From: Clostridium ljungdahlii DSM 13528
GTDB taxonomy: Bacteria; Bacillota; Clostridia; Clostridiales; Clostridiaceae
Direction: 5' to 3'
Assembly (NCBI RefSeq): GCF_000143685.1
Contig: NC_014328.1
Span: forward strand, 3,844,001 to 3,908,000
Length of the DNA stretch: 64,000 nt
The first letter of the stretch is position 1. Every line of letters starts with the position of its first letter. This document shows, in pieces, positions 1-8,040 of the stretch. The position numbers were made by a program, and so were the translations under genes. The notes under the pieces were generated by a model. It searched no databases. It was not told the DNA's origin and saw only the letters and a list, made by a program, of their open reading frames with translations.

Positions 1-1212
1 ATATAAATTGCCTGCTCCGTGTACACCATCAACTATAATTTCATCACTTATTGGTGTTACATCCAAATATCCTTGATATCCACTTGAATTATACATTTTT
101 TCTTTTCCTATATAGCCAATTCCTGTATCATTCATATTTAGTGGTTTAAATATATTCTTATTTAAATAATTTTCATAATTCATTCCACTTACTTTTTCAA
201 CTATATATCCAAGCAATAAATATCCCGAATTAGAATATTCAAATTGAGTGCCTGGTTTAAAATCAAGAGGTTTATTCTTAAAAAAGTTAATTGCAGTATT
301 TATATTTTGTAAGTCTTCAGGCTTCATATTCAAAAATCCAGGCATCTCATTTAAACTTTTAATACCAGATGTATGGGTAAGTAAATTATAGATAGTTATT
401 TCATCTCCACGCGGAAAATCAGGTACGTACTTTGAAAGTTTATCTTGTTCACTTAAGAGTCCCTTTTCTTCAAGCTGCATTATTGCCATTGCTGTAAATT
501 GTTTTGTCATTGATCCTATCAAGAATCTAGTCTGAGATGTATTTTTAATATTTTGTTCAAAGTTTGCCATACCATACCCTCTATTTAAGAGTATATTTCC
601 ATCTTTAGCAACTAAAACACTTCCATGAAAGTTATCTGATTTTTGTAAGGCAGTTAAATAATCATCCAACTTTGCAGCAATTATTTTATCATTTGCATAA
701 ACTAATTGCTTATTGAAGCTATCTTCAGTATTTTTTTTCATATCAGATATTTTGACTATCTGAGTAGTACTGTCCCAATCAACTAATTGGTTAAATGCTT
801 CACTAAAAAACTCAAGTGGTACAAAAACTTGTCCATAATTTACTATTGGAATTGTGGACAGTGTAATAGCCTTACCATTAGCAGTTACTTTCTCATCTCC
901 ACTTTTAAATGTAACATTTACATTAGAACCTTTTATTGTAATATTATTACCTTTAACCTGTAAAACAGCATCACTTCTGATTTGTTTAAGTATTGGAACA
1001 AGTGGCATCATAACTTTTGAATTTGAATTCACATATGGCTTTTGATCTAATGTAACTGTCTTATCATTTATCTTTACTACAATCGAACTAGTTTTAGATG
1101 CAGTTATATCTGTTACGGTCCCATCAATTGCTTGTGCACTTACAGGCGTTACAGCTGAATAAGTGACAAGAGTAAGCGATACAAGAAGACCTGATATACA
1201 CTTTTTAATCAT
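1..1212 (-). CDS. Secreted serine hydrolase (beta-lactamase / penicillin-binding class C fold) with copper-amine-oxidase-N-like domain, partial
   Basis: The minus strand is open from an ATG at 1212 to the left window edge (404 codons), so the C-terminus is missing. The first 26 or so residues form a signal peptide ending in VSA. Residues about 45-155 resemble the copper amine oxidase N-terminal domain often found on clostridial surface proteins. From about residue 175 a serine beta-lactamase-like domain follows, with SMTK (the SxxK nucleophile motif) near residue 234 and YSN near residue 326. The likely role is an extracellular esterase, DD-peptidase or peptide hydrolase; the substrate is unknown. 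A purine-rich GAAGGGATGG lies about a dozen bases before the ATG. Expression is probably repressor-controlled (see 1297-1356). Confidence 0.85.
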   Translation of the reverse strand, partial: MIKKCISGLLVSLTLVTYSAVTPVSAQAIDGTVTDITASKTSSIVVKINDKTVTLDQKPYVNSNSKVMMPLVPILKQIRSDAVLQVKGNNITIKGSNVNVTFKSGDEKVTANGKAITLSTIPIVNYGQVFVPLEFFSEAFNQLVDWDSTTQIVKISDMKKNTEDSFNKQLVYANDKIIAAKLDDYLTALQKSDNFHGSVLVAKDGNILLNRGYGMANFEQNIKNTSQTRFLIGSMTKQFTAMAIMQLEEKGLLSEQDKLSKYVPDFPRGDEITIYNLLTHTSGIKSLNEMPGFLNMKPEDLQNINTAINFFKNKPLDFKPGTQFEYSNSGYLLLGYIVEKVSGMNYENYLNKNIFKPLNMNDTGIGYIGKEKMYNSSGYQGYLDVTPISDEIIVDGVHGAGNLY

Positions 1213-1296
1213 TCACACATCCATCCCTTCAAACTTTTGATTGAGGAATTGCATTTTACAAATTTGACTTACCTTCAATAAAACTCCCCCCTTATC

Positions 1297-1356
1297 AATA
1301 TATCATTAAATGATATATTATAAATAAATCATATCATTTAATGATATATATGTCAA
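1297..1356 (-). promoter_or_regulatory. Promoter with two palindromic operators for the serine hydrolase
   Basis: Read leftward, a consensus -35 TTGACA (1351-1356) and a -10 TATGAT (1328-1333) are 17 bp apart. A 17-bp palindrome of the form ATATCATTWAATGATAT fills the spacer (1331-1347). A second copy, extending to a 23-bp palindrome, lies at 1297-1319 just after the expected start point. The centres are 31 bp apart, about three helical turns. This is a typical repressor arrangement; the repressor is not identifiable in the window. Confidence 0.75.
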
Positions 1357-1465
1357 TGTATAACTTCATTTCCTATATACCTAAATTATACCGTGATTTC
1401 GATAAGTAATATTAAAGAAAGTCTTAAGAAAAACTTAAGATTAATTCCACCATTTTTGGTGTATA

Positions 1466-1551
1466 TTCTCTAACTTAAAAATCAACTTACACTTCGATAT
1501 TTTTAATTATTAAAAATATCCCAAGTATAAGTTGACTTTTGTTTAGGAACT
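1466..1551. repeat. Short, internally deleted copy of the long-palindrome repeat family
   Basis: The outer arms CTAACTTAAAAATCAACTTA and the complement of TAAGTTGACTTTTGTTTAGG match the ends of the 8041-8289 element, but the about 165-bp interior, including the conserved loop, is missing. It forms a simple hairpin of about 35 bp per arm, 10 bp downstream of the nitroreductase stop codon. It may act as that gene's terminator. Confidence 0.7.
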
Positions 1552-1560
1552 CTATAAATT

Positions 1561-2118
1561 TTACTTAGAAAATATTAAAGGTTTTTTTCTTTCTGGTGGA
1601 GTCATTTTAGTTTTCATATATCCCATGCTCATGGTAGAAACCAATTCATATTTTTCAGGTACCCCATGTTTTTCTTTAAATTCTTTTGTATTTAATAGAG
1701 CCTCTGCAAATCCAATCCAGCAAGTTCCAATTCCCATACTATGAGCTGCAAGCATAATATTTCCTGCTGCAAGACTGCAGTCATAAACATGCCAGTGAGA
1801 TTCTTTATTTCCATAAATAACTAGTACTGTACCTGCATTATTAAATATATTATATTTAGGATTCTTTAACCAACTTTCATATTGACTTAAGTAGGGATAT
1901 TTTTCCATATTGTTCAATAAATACTGTTTTGTAGCTTCAGATAAAGAATCTATTTCCTCTTTGTCCTGAATAACTACAAATCCCCATGGTTCAAGACCTG
2001 AACCAGTTGAAGCTTTTGTGCCAAGCTCTATAAGCTTAGTTATAGTTTCTTTAGATATCACTTCATCTGTATATGCTCGAACACTTCTTTTACCGCTAAT
2101 GCATTCTAAAACTTCCAT
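1561..2118 (-). CDS. Nitroreductase family protein
   Basis: This 185-residue FMN-dependent oxidoreductase begins with the family hallmark KRSVRAYTDEVI (residues 11-22) and has the central AAGNIMLAAHSMGIGTCWIG segment (about residues 118-137) that forms the flavin and dimer interface. Such enzymes use NAD(P)H to reduce nitro compounds, quinones or flavins; the physiological substrate is not predictable here. AGGGG lies about 7 nt before the ATG. It appears monocistronic, with a palindromic repeat immediately downstream. Confidence 0.88.
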   Translation of the reverse strand: MEVLECISGKRSVRAYTDEVISKETITKLIELGTKASTGSGLEPWGFVVIQDKEEIDSLSEATKQYLLNNMEKYPYLSQYESWLKNPKYNIFNNAGTVLVIYGNKESHWHVYDCSLAAGNIMLAAHSMGIGTCWIGFAEALLNTKEFKEKHGVPEKYELVSTMSMGYMKTKMTPPERKKPLIFSK

Positions 2119-2353
2119 TTTATTACCCCTTTCAACACCTGTTTTTTAACTCAATCTTCAGATATACAAAGTTTTAATTAATAGTTAAAGTTGAGTTTTT
2201 AATAATCAGTATTCTATGTTTCTAATTCCTTTATATGTTATTTTTCTTTTCTTGTCAATAAAAAATACCAGAAAATTTATAGGAATAATTTTTATATATG
2301 ATTCAAATAATTAAATTAGTAACTATTTTTCAATAAAAGTGAAGGTGATATCA

Positions 2354-2596
2354 ATGATGGGTTATTATGGATATGGAATGATGGGATATGGCTGGGGACT
2401 TTTTATGATGATATGTATGATTGCCTTAACAATTCTAGCTGCTATAGCTCTTATACGCTACCTTCATCAATCAAGTAAGCCAAATAACCAACCGTCTGGA
2501 AACAATAATGCCTTAAATATACTTAATGAAAGGTATGCCAGAGGAGAACTAACTGAAGAAGAATATAGAAACAAGAAAACACAAATTCAATCATAG
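2354..2596 (+). CDS. Small SHOCT-domain membrane protein
   Basis: This 80-residue protein has a Met/Gly/Tyr-rich N-terminus, one transmembrane helix (about residues 15-38), a polar Asn-rich linker, and a C-terminal SHOCT motif (ILNERYARGELTEEEYRNKK). SHOCT motifs occur at the ends of many small bacterial membrane proteins and are thought to mediate oligomerisation. A GTG at 2339 extends the frame, but AAGGTGAT sits correctly for the ATG at 2354, so I chose that start. A terminator follows directly, so the gene is probably monocistronic. Confidence 0.82.
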   Translation: MMGYYGYGMMGYGWGLFMMICMIALTILAAIALIRYLHQSSKPNNQPSGNNNALNILNERYARGELTEEEYRNKKTQIQS

Positions 2597-2603
2597 TATT
2601 ATG

Positions 2604-2639
2604 TAAAAAATACCAGTAAAAATCACCTGGTATTTTTTA
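2604..2639 (+). terminator. Rho-independent terminator after the SHOCT gene
   Basis: AAATACCAG and CTGGTATTT form a stem around an about 10-nt loop, followed by a T run. It begins 8 nt after the SHOCT stop codon. Confidence 0.85.
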
Positions 2640-2703
2640 ATTACATCCATATTATTTCTCTTTCGTCTTTTCTGCAAAAGCTAATCTTTCCACTAATTAA
2701 ATA

Positions 2704-2835
2704 TTATGACTTATGGATAAATAGGCATTTTATATAATTGATCATCGCACTCAAAGGATTGTTTGGAAAAAGCTTTTCCCCAAATAATATAAAGACAATT
2801 ACAATAACTAATACCAATATATCTTTATAATCCAT
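2704..2835 (-). CDS. Single-span small membrane protein at the end of the ABC operon
   Basis: This 43-residue frame begins MDYKDILVLVIVIVFILFGE: a short polar start followed by a hydrophobic helix of about 13 residues and a basic tail. A strong GGAGG lies about 10 nt before the ATG, and the gene starts 38 nt downstream of the last ABC permease, so it is probably translated from that operon. It may be a small accessory subunit of the transporter or a short regulatory peptide. I recognise no family. Confidence 0.6.
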   Translation of the reverse strand: MDYKDILVLVIVIVFILFGEKLFPNNPLSAMINYIKCLFIHKS

Positions 2836-2873
2836 TTATCCTACACCTCCAAAATAGTAGCAAAATATTTCTT

Positions 2874-3521
2874 TTACATATCTTTATTGCTATATATTTT
2901 TAAAGATATGGAATAGGAAATTAGCATAGCTAAAATTGCTATTAAAAGTAATATAACAGGCAAATACTGCAAAATAATATGTATATACTGTACATCTAAA
3001 GGAGAAAATCTTAATTTAGAAAATTTAGATTTGACAATAACTATGCCAGCAGGTGCTAAAAAAACTAAAAGTATAAGCATACGTGATTTCTCAACCCCAA
3101 ATTTATAAATAGCAGGTAACATAAGACTTACAAACAAAAAACCACCTGCCATAGCTGCTCCATTGACTGTAAATATTTCTATGACATCTAAATTATGTTT
3201 ACTAATTCCCTGGGTAAAACTTAAAGCTGTTGCAAGTACTACTCCCATAAAGATTACAATAATGGAAACTAAATATTTTGAAAGAACTACATCTTTTCTT
3301 GTAACAGGCATGGTAAGTGCATATTTATCCCACTTTGCTATATTGTCGTAGGACATAATATTTACAACAAATATGCTTCCTATAAATATTATCCATACAT
3401 CCCAAACTTCCATATTAATATCCTGTAAAAAATATACTAAACTGAAGACCATGATTCCAATAAGCAAAGATTTTCCACTTCTTTTTAAGTTATACAAATC
3501 TTTCAAAATCAACCCATTCAT
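2874..3521 (-). CDS. ABC-2 type permease, second of two paralogues
   Basis: This 215-residue protein has about six predicted membrane helices and the N-terminus MNGLILKDLYNLKRSGKSL typical of the ABC-2 permeases found in Gram-positive GntR-ABC operons. It is clearly a duplicate of the 3628-4278 protein: both carry the segment NIMSYDNIAKWDKYALTMP or a near-identical version, then VTRKDVVLSKYL, and both end SLKIYSNKDM or SVKVYSNKDM. The pair probably forms a heterodimeric membrane part for the ATPase at 4278-5135. Substrates of such systems are usually peptides, antibiotics or lipids; none can be assigned here. GAGGTGAT precedes the ATG. Confidence 0.85.
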   Translation of the reverse strand: MNGLILKDLYNLKRSGKSLLIGIMVFSLVYFLQDINMEVWDVWIIFIGSIFVVNIMSYDNIAKWDKYALTMPVTRKDVVLSKYLVSIIVIFMGVVLATALSFTQGISKHNLDVIEIFTVNGAAMAGGFLFVSLMLPAIYKFGVEKSRMLILLVFLAPAGIVIVKSKFSKLRFSPLDVQYIHIILQYLPVILLLIAILAMLISYSISLKIYSNKDM

Positions 3522-3627
3522 TATTTATCACCTCTAATATAAAATAGCATTATATCCCTCTGTCACAAAACTTGCTACATGTCCTTTAAAGTTGTATTAA
3601 TATACAAAAATGAATAAATCAAATATT

Positions 3628-4278
3628 TTACATATCTTTATTACTATATACTTTTACAGATATAGAATAGGAAACTACCATAATTAAAATTGTTATTAAA
3701 AGTGATATAATAGGCAAGTACTGCAAAATAATATCGATATAATGCTTCGCCAAAGAAGAAAGACTTAGCTTTGCAAGTTTAGATTTGGAAATACCTGTAA
3801 TACCACCACATACTAAAAAAAATACTAAAAATATAACAATACGTGATTTCTCTACTCCAAGTTTATAAATGGCAGGTAATGTAATGCTTATAAACAAAAA
3901 TCCAACTGCCAGAACGGCCCCAGTGACTTCAAATATCTCCACCATATCTAAGTTATGCTTATAAATTCCCTGGACAAAACACAAAGCTACTGCAATCCCT
4001 GCCCCAGTAAGACTTAAAATAATGGAAATCAGATATTTTGAAAGTACCACATCTTTCCTTGTAACTGGCATAGTCAGTGCGTATTTATCCCACTTTGCTA
4101 TGTTGTCATATGACATAGTATTTATAACAAGCATGCTTGCTAAAATTACCACAAGTCCATTTAAAAAACCCATATTATCTTGTTGAAAAAATATAACCCC
4201 AAAACCTATAAGCCAAATAATTAAAAATTTACTACTTTTTTTTAAATTGTATAAATCTTTTAGAATTAACCCCAGCAT
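3628..4278 (-). CDS. ABC-2 type permease, first of two paralogues
   Basis: This 216-residue, about six-helix protein is paralogous to its neighbour at 2874-3521. Its ATG overlaps the stop codon of the ATPase gene (TAATG), so translation is coupled, and AGGGGTGAT serves as ribosome site. The conserved cytoplasmic loop with TMPVTRKDVVLSKYL (about residues 70-84) is shared almost unchanged between the two copies. Together with the ATPase it should form an exporter in the cytoplasmic membrane. Confidence 0.85.
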   Translation of the reverse strand: MLGLILKDLYNLKKSSKFLIIWLIGFGVIFFQQDNMGFLNGLVVILASMLVINTMSYDNIAKWDKYALTMPVTRKDVVLSKYLISIILSLTGAGIAVALCFVQGIYKHNLDMVEIFEVTGAVLAVGFLFISITLPAIYKLGVEKSRIVIFLVFFLVCGGITGISKSKLAKLSLSSLAKHYIDIILQYLPIISLLITILIMVVSYSISVKVYSNKDM

Positions 4279-5135
4279 TATTTATCACCCCTAATATAAA
4301 ATAGCATGACATCTTCTATAGAAGTGTTGTCCACCACAAGTTTTGGATACTTCTTTATAAAATCATATTTATCGTTTATTAAAACCTCATACCCAAATTG
4401 ATTTTTTCTGTAATTTATAAATTCTTCTTTAGAAAGATTATTAAAGTCTGAAGCTCCACACTTCAACATACCCATATTTTCTCTCAAATCATCTTTGCTT
4501 TTACTGAAAACCACCTGTCCATCATGAATAAAAGTAATATAATCTGCTATCTTGTCAAGGTCGCTAGTTACATGGGATGACAGCAAAATAGAATGTTCTT
4601 CATCTTGAATAAAATCCAAAAATATATCAAGAATTTCTTCTCTTGCAACAGGGTCAAGTCCTCCTGTTGCTTCATCCAAAATCAGAAGTTTTGGCTTATG
4701 AGCCAGTGCAGCAGCAATACATAGTTTCATCTTCATTCCTCTTGAAAATTCTTTTACAATCTTATCTTTAGGTACTTGAAATTTATCCAGGTAGCTAAAA
4801 AAAAGATTACTGTCCCACTGTTTATAAATCTTTGCCATAAATTTTGAAATGTTTTTTGCATTTAAAGTATCGTGGAAATTACTTTCATCAAAAACTACAC
4901 CTATCTGTTCTTTTATATACTTTTCATCTTTTATATTGTCACGACCTAGTATTTTTATCTCTCCACTTTCCCTGCTAATCAAATTTAAAATAGCTTTTAA
5001 TGTAGTAGTTTTTCCTGCACCATTCTCACCTATAAATCCTACGATACTGCCTTTAGGTACAGAAAATGAAACATTTTTCAAGCTAAAATTTTTATAAGTT
5101 TTGTTTAATCCCCTAACACTTATTGCTTCATCCAT
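4278..5135 (-). CDS. ABC transporter ATP-binding protein
   Basis: This 285-residue ATPase has Walker A GENGAGKTT (about residues 36-44), a weak signature region FSRGMKMKL (about 132-140) and Walker B LLILDEATGGLD (about 150-161), with the switch histidine in LSSHVTSDLDK. The about 70-residue C-terminal extension is typical of exporter ATPases of the BcrA/YtrB type. The gene starts 2 nt after the GntR gene ends and overlaps the first permease gene, so all four proteins form one operon. Confidence 0.92.
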   Translation of the reverse strand: MDEAISVRGLNKTYKNFSLKNVSFSVPKGSIVGFIGENGAGKTTTLKAILNLISRESGEIKILGRDNIKDEKYIKEQIGVVFDESNFHDTLNAKNISKFMAKIYKQWDSNLFFSYLDKFQVPKDKIVKEFSRGMKMKLCIAAALAHKPKLLILDEATGGLDPVAREEILDIFLDFIQDEEHSILLSSHVTSDLDKIADYITFIHDGQVVFSKSKDDLRENMGMLKCGASDFNNLSKEEFINYRKNQFGYEVLINDKYDFIKKYPKLVVDNTSIEDVMLFYIRGDK

Positions 5136-5137
5136 AA

Positions 5138-5512
5138 TTATTCTCCTTTATATAATAATTTTAGAATATCTTCTAGTTCCTCATATCTAATGCCGCTTAC
5201 CTTTGCAAGATCCACAGCTTTTTGTAAATGTTCTTCTGCAAGGCGCAGCTGTTCTTCTTTTATAATCTCCATATTCTTGCCTGCTACAAAACTTCCCTTT
5301 CCCTTTACTGTTTCAATAAAACCATCTCTCTCTAAATCTGTATAGGCACGTTTTGTAGTTATAACACTGATTCTCAGTTCTTTAGCCAAAAGTCTCATGC
5401 TTGGCAGGGCATATCCTTCAGGCAAGGAACCACTTATAATCATGTTTTTTATTTGGGCTGATATTTGTTCATAAATTGGCTTATCGCTGGAGTTGCTTAT
5501 GATGATATCCAA
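5138..5512 (-). CDS. GntR family (YtrA subfamily) transcriptional regulator
   Basis: This 124-residue repressor has an N-terminal winged helix (PIYEQISAQIKNMIISG, then LPSMRLLAKELRIS) and only a short helical dimerisation tail. That size and layout define the YtrA subgroup, which usually controls an adjacent ABC exporter. The start codon is TTG, chosen because AGAGGTGAT lies 5 nt before it. It heads the operon and probably represses it through the palindrome at 5548-5578. Confidence 0.88.
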   Translation of the reverse strand: MDIIISNSSDKPIYEQISAQIKNMIISGSLPEGYALPSMRLLAKELRISVITTKRAYTDLERDGFIETVKGKGSFVAGKNMEIIKEEQLRLAEEHLQKAVDLAKVSGIRYEELEDILKLLYKGE

Positions 5513-5547
5513 CTAATCACCTCTTATCCTAAATTATGTATTTCATG

Positions 5548-5599
5548 TATATTGTATATATCATATATATACAATATATTAATATGTACGCTCTGTCAA
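5548..5599 (-). promoter_or_regulatory. Promoter and probable GntR operator of the ABC operon
   Basis: Leftward -35 TTGACA (5594-5599) and -10 TATTGT (5571-5576) are separated by 17 bp. A perfect inverted repeat with 14-bp arms (TATATTGTATATAT) and a 3-bp centre covers 5548-5578, overlapping the -10 and the start point. This position suits autorepression by the first gene of the operon. Confidence 0.7.
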
Positions 5600-5610
5600 T
5601 AGAAAAACTA

Positions 5611-5660
5611 AAAAAAATTCTCTACTACAATTATTACACCGTAGTAGAGAATTCCTTTTT
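5611..5660. terminator. Bidirectional intrinsic terminator
   Basis: The 13-bp stem AATTCTCTACTAC / GTAGTAGAGAATT is flanked by an A run on the left and a T run on the right. It can therefore end leftward transcripts (from the cell-wall-protein remnant) as well as rightward ones. Confidence 0.8.
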
Positions 5661-5760
5661 ATTTACTCATAAGTTTGGAAACTTCATCTTCAATTTCACT
5701 GCTTACAGCACCTGTTCCTCCTAAAATGTTGGTACCTTTTGGAGTATTTTTTATATAAGT
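5659..5760 (-). pseudogene. C-terminal remnant of a cell-wall-binding-repeat-2 protein
   Basis: Only 33 codons remain between an in-frame TGA (5761-5763) and the natural TAA. They encode TPKGTNILGGTGAVSSEIED and a short tail, which closely resembles the end of CWB2 (PF04122) repeats with their GGTGAVSS motif. A normal terminator follows. The rest of the gene is absent; the recombinase module lies directly upstream, so insertion or deletion at this point probably removed it. Confidence 0.65.
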
Positions 5761-5778
5761 TCAAATAAATTTTTATAC

Positions 5779-5937
5779 TTAAATATTTTCTTCTTCAAGC
5801 ATTCCCATAAGTTCATTTAAATCATCAAAACTCAATATGCCTTTAAGATAATTAAGTACTATCTTAGCTTCAACAACCTTTAATTTTTCCACAGCCTCTT
5901 TTGTTTTTGGATAATTAACTATAACTTTTATGGTCAT
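5779..5937 (-). CDS. Small hypothetical protein divergent from the recombinase
   Basis: This 52-residue acidic, largely helical protein runs MTIKVIVNYPKTKEAVEKL to MLEEENI. The frame stays open further upstream but then runs antisense to the recombinase gene, so I reject that longer version. AGGGGT lies about 7 nt before the ATG at 5937; an ATG two codons earlier is too close to it. Small genes of this sort often accompany large serine recombinases, and this one might be a directionality or regulatory factor. That role is a guess from position only. Confidence 0.55.
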   Translation of the reverse strand: MTIKVIVNYPKTKEAVEKLKVVEAKIVLNYLKGILSFDDLNELMGMLEEENI

Positions 5938-6010
5938 AACCATACCCCTTTTAGCATTTTTACCATAATATGAGATTAATTTTAAAAGGTGATTAATATT
6001 ATATAAATAG

Positions 6011-7648
6011 ATGGGGGTGATAATCATAATAAGAGCTGCCATATATTCAAGGAAATCAAAATTCACAGACAAAGGTGAGTCCATAGGAAACCAGGTAGAG
6101 ATGTGCCGAGAGTATTTAAACAGGATGTATAACAATATTGAGGAAATAATGGTATACGAAGATGAAGGCTTTAGTGGTTCTAATGTTAAAAGACCTCAAT
6201 TTCAAAAATTAATATCAGATATAAAAAAGAGAAAATTTACTCACTTAATATGCTACAGACTTGATAGAATATCAAGAAATGTAGCTGATTTTGCAGGTAC
6301 TCTTGAAATTCTAAATAAATATAATGTATCTTTCATTTCTATTAAAGAACAGTTTGACACATCTTCCGCCATGGGCAGAGCCATGATGAACATAGCTGCA
6401 GTATTTGCTCAACTAGAAAGGGAAACCATAGCAGAAAGAGTACGGGATAATATGCTGGAACTTGCTAAAACAGGTAGGTGGCTTGGAGGTACTCCACCTC
6501 TTGGATTCAAATCTGAACCTGTAAAATATGCGAATTCTAATGGTAAAGGGAAAAAAATGTTTAAGTTAAGCAGTGTACCAGCTGAAATAAATCTTGTAAA
6601 ATTTATTTATAACCTATATTTGAGTAAAAAAAACTTTAGTTCTACCGCAAGTTATCTTTGTAAAAAGGAGTATAAAGGTAAAAATGGTGGAGAATTTTCT
6701 CGTGGAACTGTACAGCAAATAATACTAAATCCTGTATACTGTACAGCAGATGAAAAAATATTTAGCTGGTTTAAAAGTAAAGGAGCTATAACTTGTGGTA
6801 TTCCTGATGGAAAGCATGGACTTATGGTATACAATAAAAAAGCAGGAGGTAAAAAAGAAAACCCTATAGATAAATGGATTGTATCTGTTGGCAAACATGA
6901 AGCCATTGTCAGTTCTGATATATGGGTAAAGTGTCACAATATACTAGAAGAAAGTAAGAAAAAATCTTCTCCTCGCTGTGGTACTGGCAAAAAATTTTTG
7001 CTTTCAGGAATGATTATTTGTGGTGAATGCGGCTCAGGCATGTCCTCCTGGTCTCATTACAATAAAAAGAAAGATTTCTTAGAACGCTATTACAGATGCA
7101 ACTTAAAAAATAGAGCCAGCAGCAGATGCAAAAATAAAATGTTAAATGCCTACAAGGCAGAAGAATACGTAGAAAAATATTTTTTGCATTTGGATATATC
7201 TGCACTTTTACGTATTTATAAATCAGATCCGTCAAATAAGGTAAACAAAGATGCATCAGAAAAACAAATGCTTAGATTAAAAAAAAAGATTGATGCTAAT
7301 AACAAAATTCTTAAGGGTTTGATTAAAAAATTCTCCCTTCTAGATGACAATATAGATATTTTACAAATAATAAAAAAAGAAATGTCTGATATAAGAAAAG
7401 AAAATGTGGATTTGGAAAATAAAATAACTAAATTATCAACTTCTACAAATTCAACTGTCTGTTCTAAGAAATTTTTAAATTCAATAAAAGATCAGCTTTT
7501 GGATTTTAAAAAGTTCCTTGCTTCAATGGATATTGACAGTAAAAAATTGCTTTTAAACTCTTTAATAAAAAATATAATATGGTATGGTAAAGATGAAGTT
7601 TTACAAATAAATCTTATTGGATGTGATACTAGTATTAAGAAGACGTAA
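6011..7648 (+). CDS. Large serine recombinase (resolvase/invertase type)
   Basis: This 545-residue protein has an N-terminal resolvase domain with the catalytic serine in IYSRKSKFT (about residue 13) and the conserved YEDEGFSGSNVKRP and CYRLDRISRN motifs. A recombinase domain (about 170-290), a zinc ribbon (CGECGS, then CNLKNRASSRC, about 337-376) and a coiled coil (about 400-480) follow. Such enzymes integrate, excise or invert DNA. The start is uncertain: a good GGGGGTGAT lies just after the ATG at 6011, with no standard start codon at normal spacing, so initiation may be at an ATA near 6026 or at the ATG. Broken genes lie on both sides. Confidence 0.9.
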   Translation: MGVIIIIRAAIYSRKSKFTDKGESIGNQVEMCREYLNRMYNNIEEIMVYEDEGFSGSNVKRPQFQKLISDIKKRKFTHLICYRLDRISRNVADFAGTLEILNKYNVSFISIKEQFDTSSAMGRAMMNIAAVFAQLERETIAERVRDNMLELAKTGRWLGGTPPLGFKSEPVKYANSNGKGKKMFKLSSVPAEINLVKFIYNLYLSKKNFSSTASYLCKKEYKGKNGGEFSRGTVQQIILNPVYCTADEKIFSWFKSKGAITCGIPDGKHGLMVYNKKAGGKKENPIDKWIVSVGKHEAIVSSDIWVKCHNILEESKKKSSPRCGTGKKFLLSGMIICGECGSGMSSWSHYNKKKDFLERYYRCNLKNRASSRCKNKMLNAYKAEEYVEKYFLHLDISALLRIYKSDPSNKVNKDASEKQMLRLKKKIDANNKILKGLIKKFSLLDDNIDILQIIKKEMSDIRKENVDLENKITKLSTSTNSTVCSKKFLNSIKDQLLDFKKFLASMDIDSKKLLLNSLIKNIIWYGKDEVLQINLIGCDTSIKKT

Positions 7649-7916
7649 TTTCACGGATTGCGCCTTCTTGTGTTTTTGATATGGCAGCTTCTGCACCCTG
7701 ACCTGTTGTTAGATCTATATTTATACCCTGTTCTTTAAACATTCCCTTATTTATTGCCACATACATAGGTGCATAAAATACAGACCTTGCTACCTCGTTC
7801 AATTTTACTGTAACTAATGCCTTGCTATCTTTCTTACCACCACATCCCGTAAAAATAGTAACTATAAATATAAAGGAGAGTAAAATACAACCTATGCAAA
7901 ACTTCTTTCTAGTCAT
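7635..7916 (-). pseudogene. Truncated substrate-binding lipoprotein of a NitT/TauT-type ABC transporter
   Basis: The frame starts with a lipoprotein signal (lipobox FTGC near residue 24), then VTVKLNEVARSVFYAPMYVA and MFKEQGINIDLTTGQGA, the normal N-terminus of an NMT1/SsuA-like binding protein. It stops after about 93 residues where a full protein has about 320. The frame ends inside the 3-prime end of the recombinase gene. GGAGGA precedes the ATG at 7916. The matching ATPase and permease genes may be those at 13048-14609, so the transporter probably lacks its local binding protein. Confidence 0.72.
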
Positions 7917-8040
7917 AAAATCCTCCAAAAAACATTAATATTTATATTATTAATATGAAGGATACTACAATTATGTTAAAATGTTTAGAAATTCTATCAT
8001 CTCTATAGAGTTTCTAATTGAACGCTCTATATATTTATGA

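Noticed and set aside
5779..6135. A 118-residue reading of the small gene next to the recombinase
   Set aside because: Its first 66 codons run antisense to the recombinase start; a ribosome site fits the ATG at 5937.
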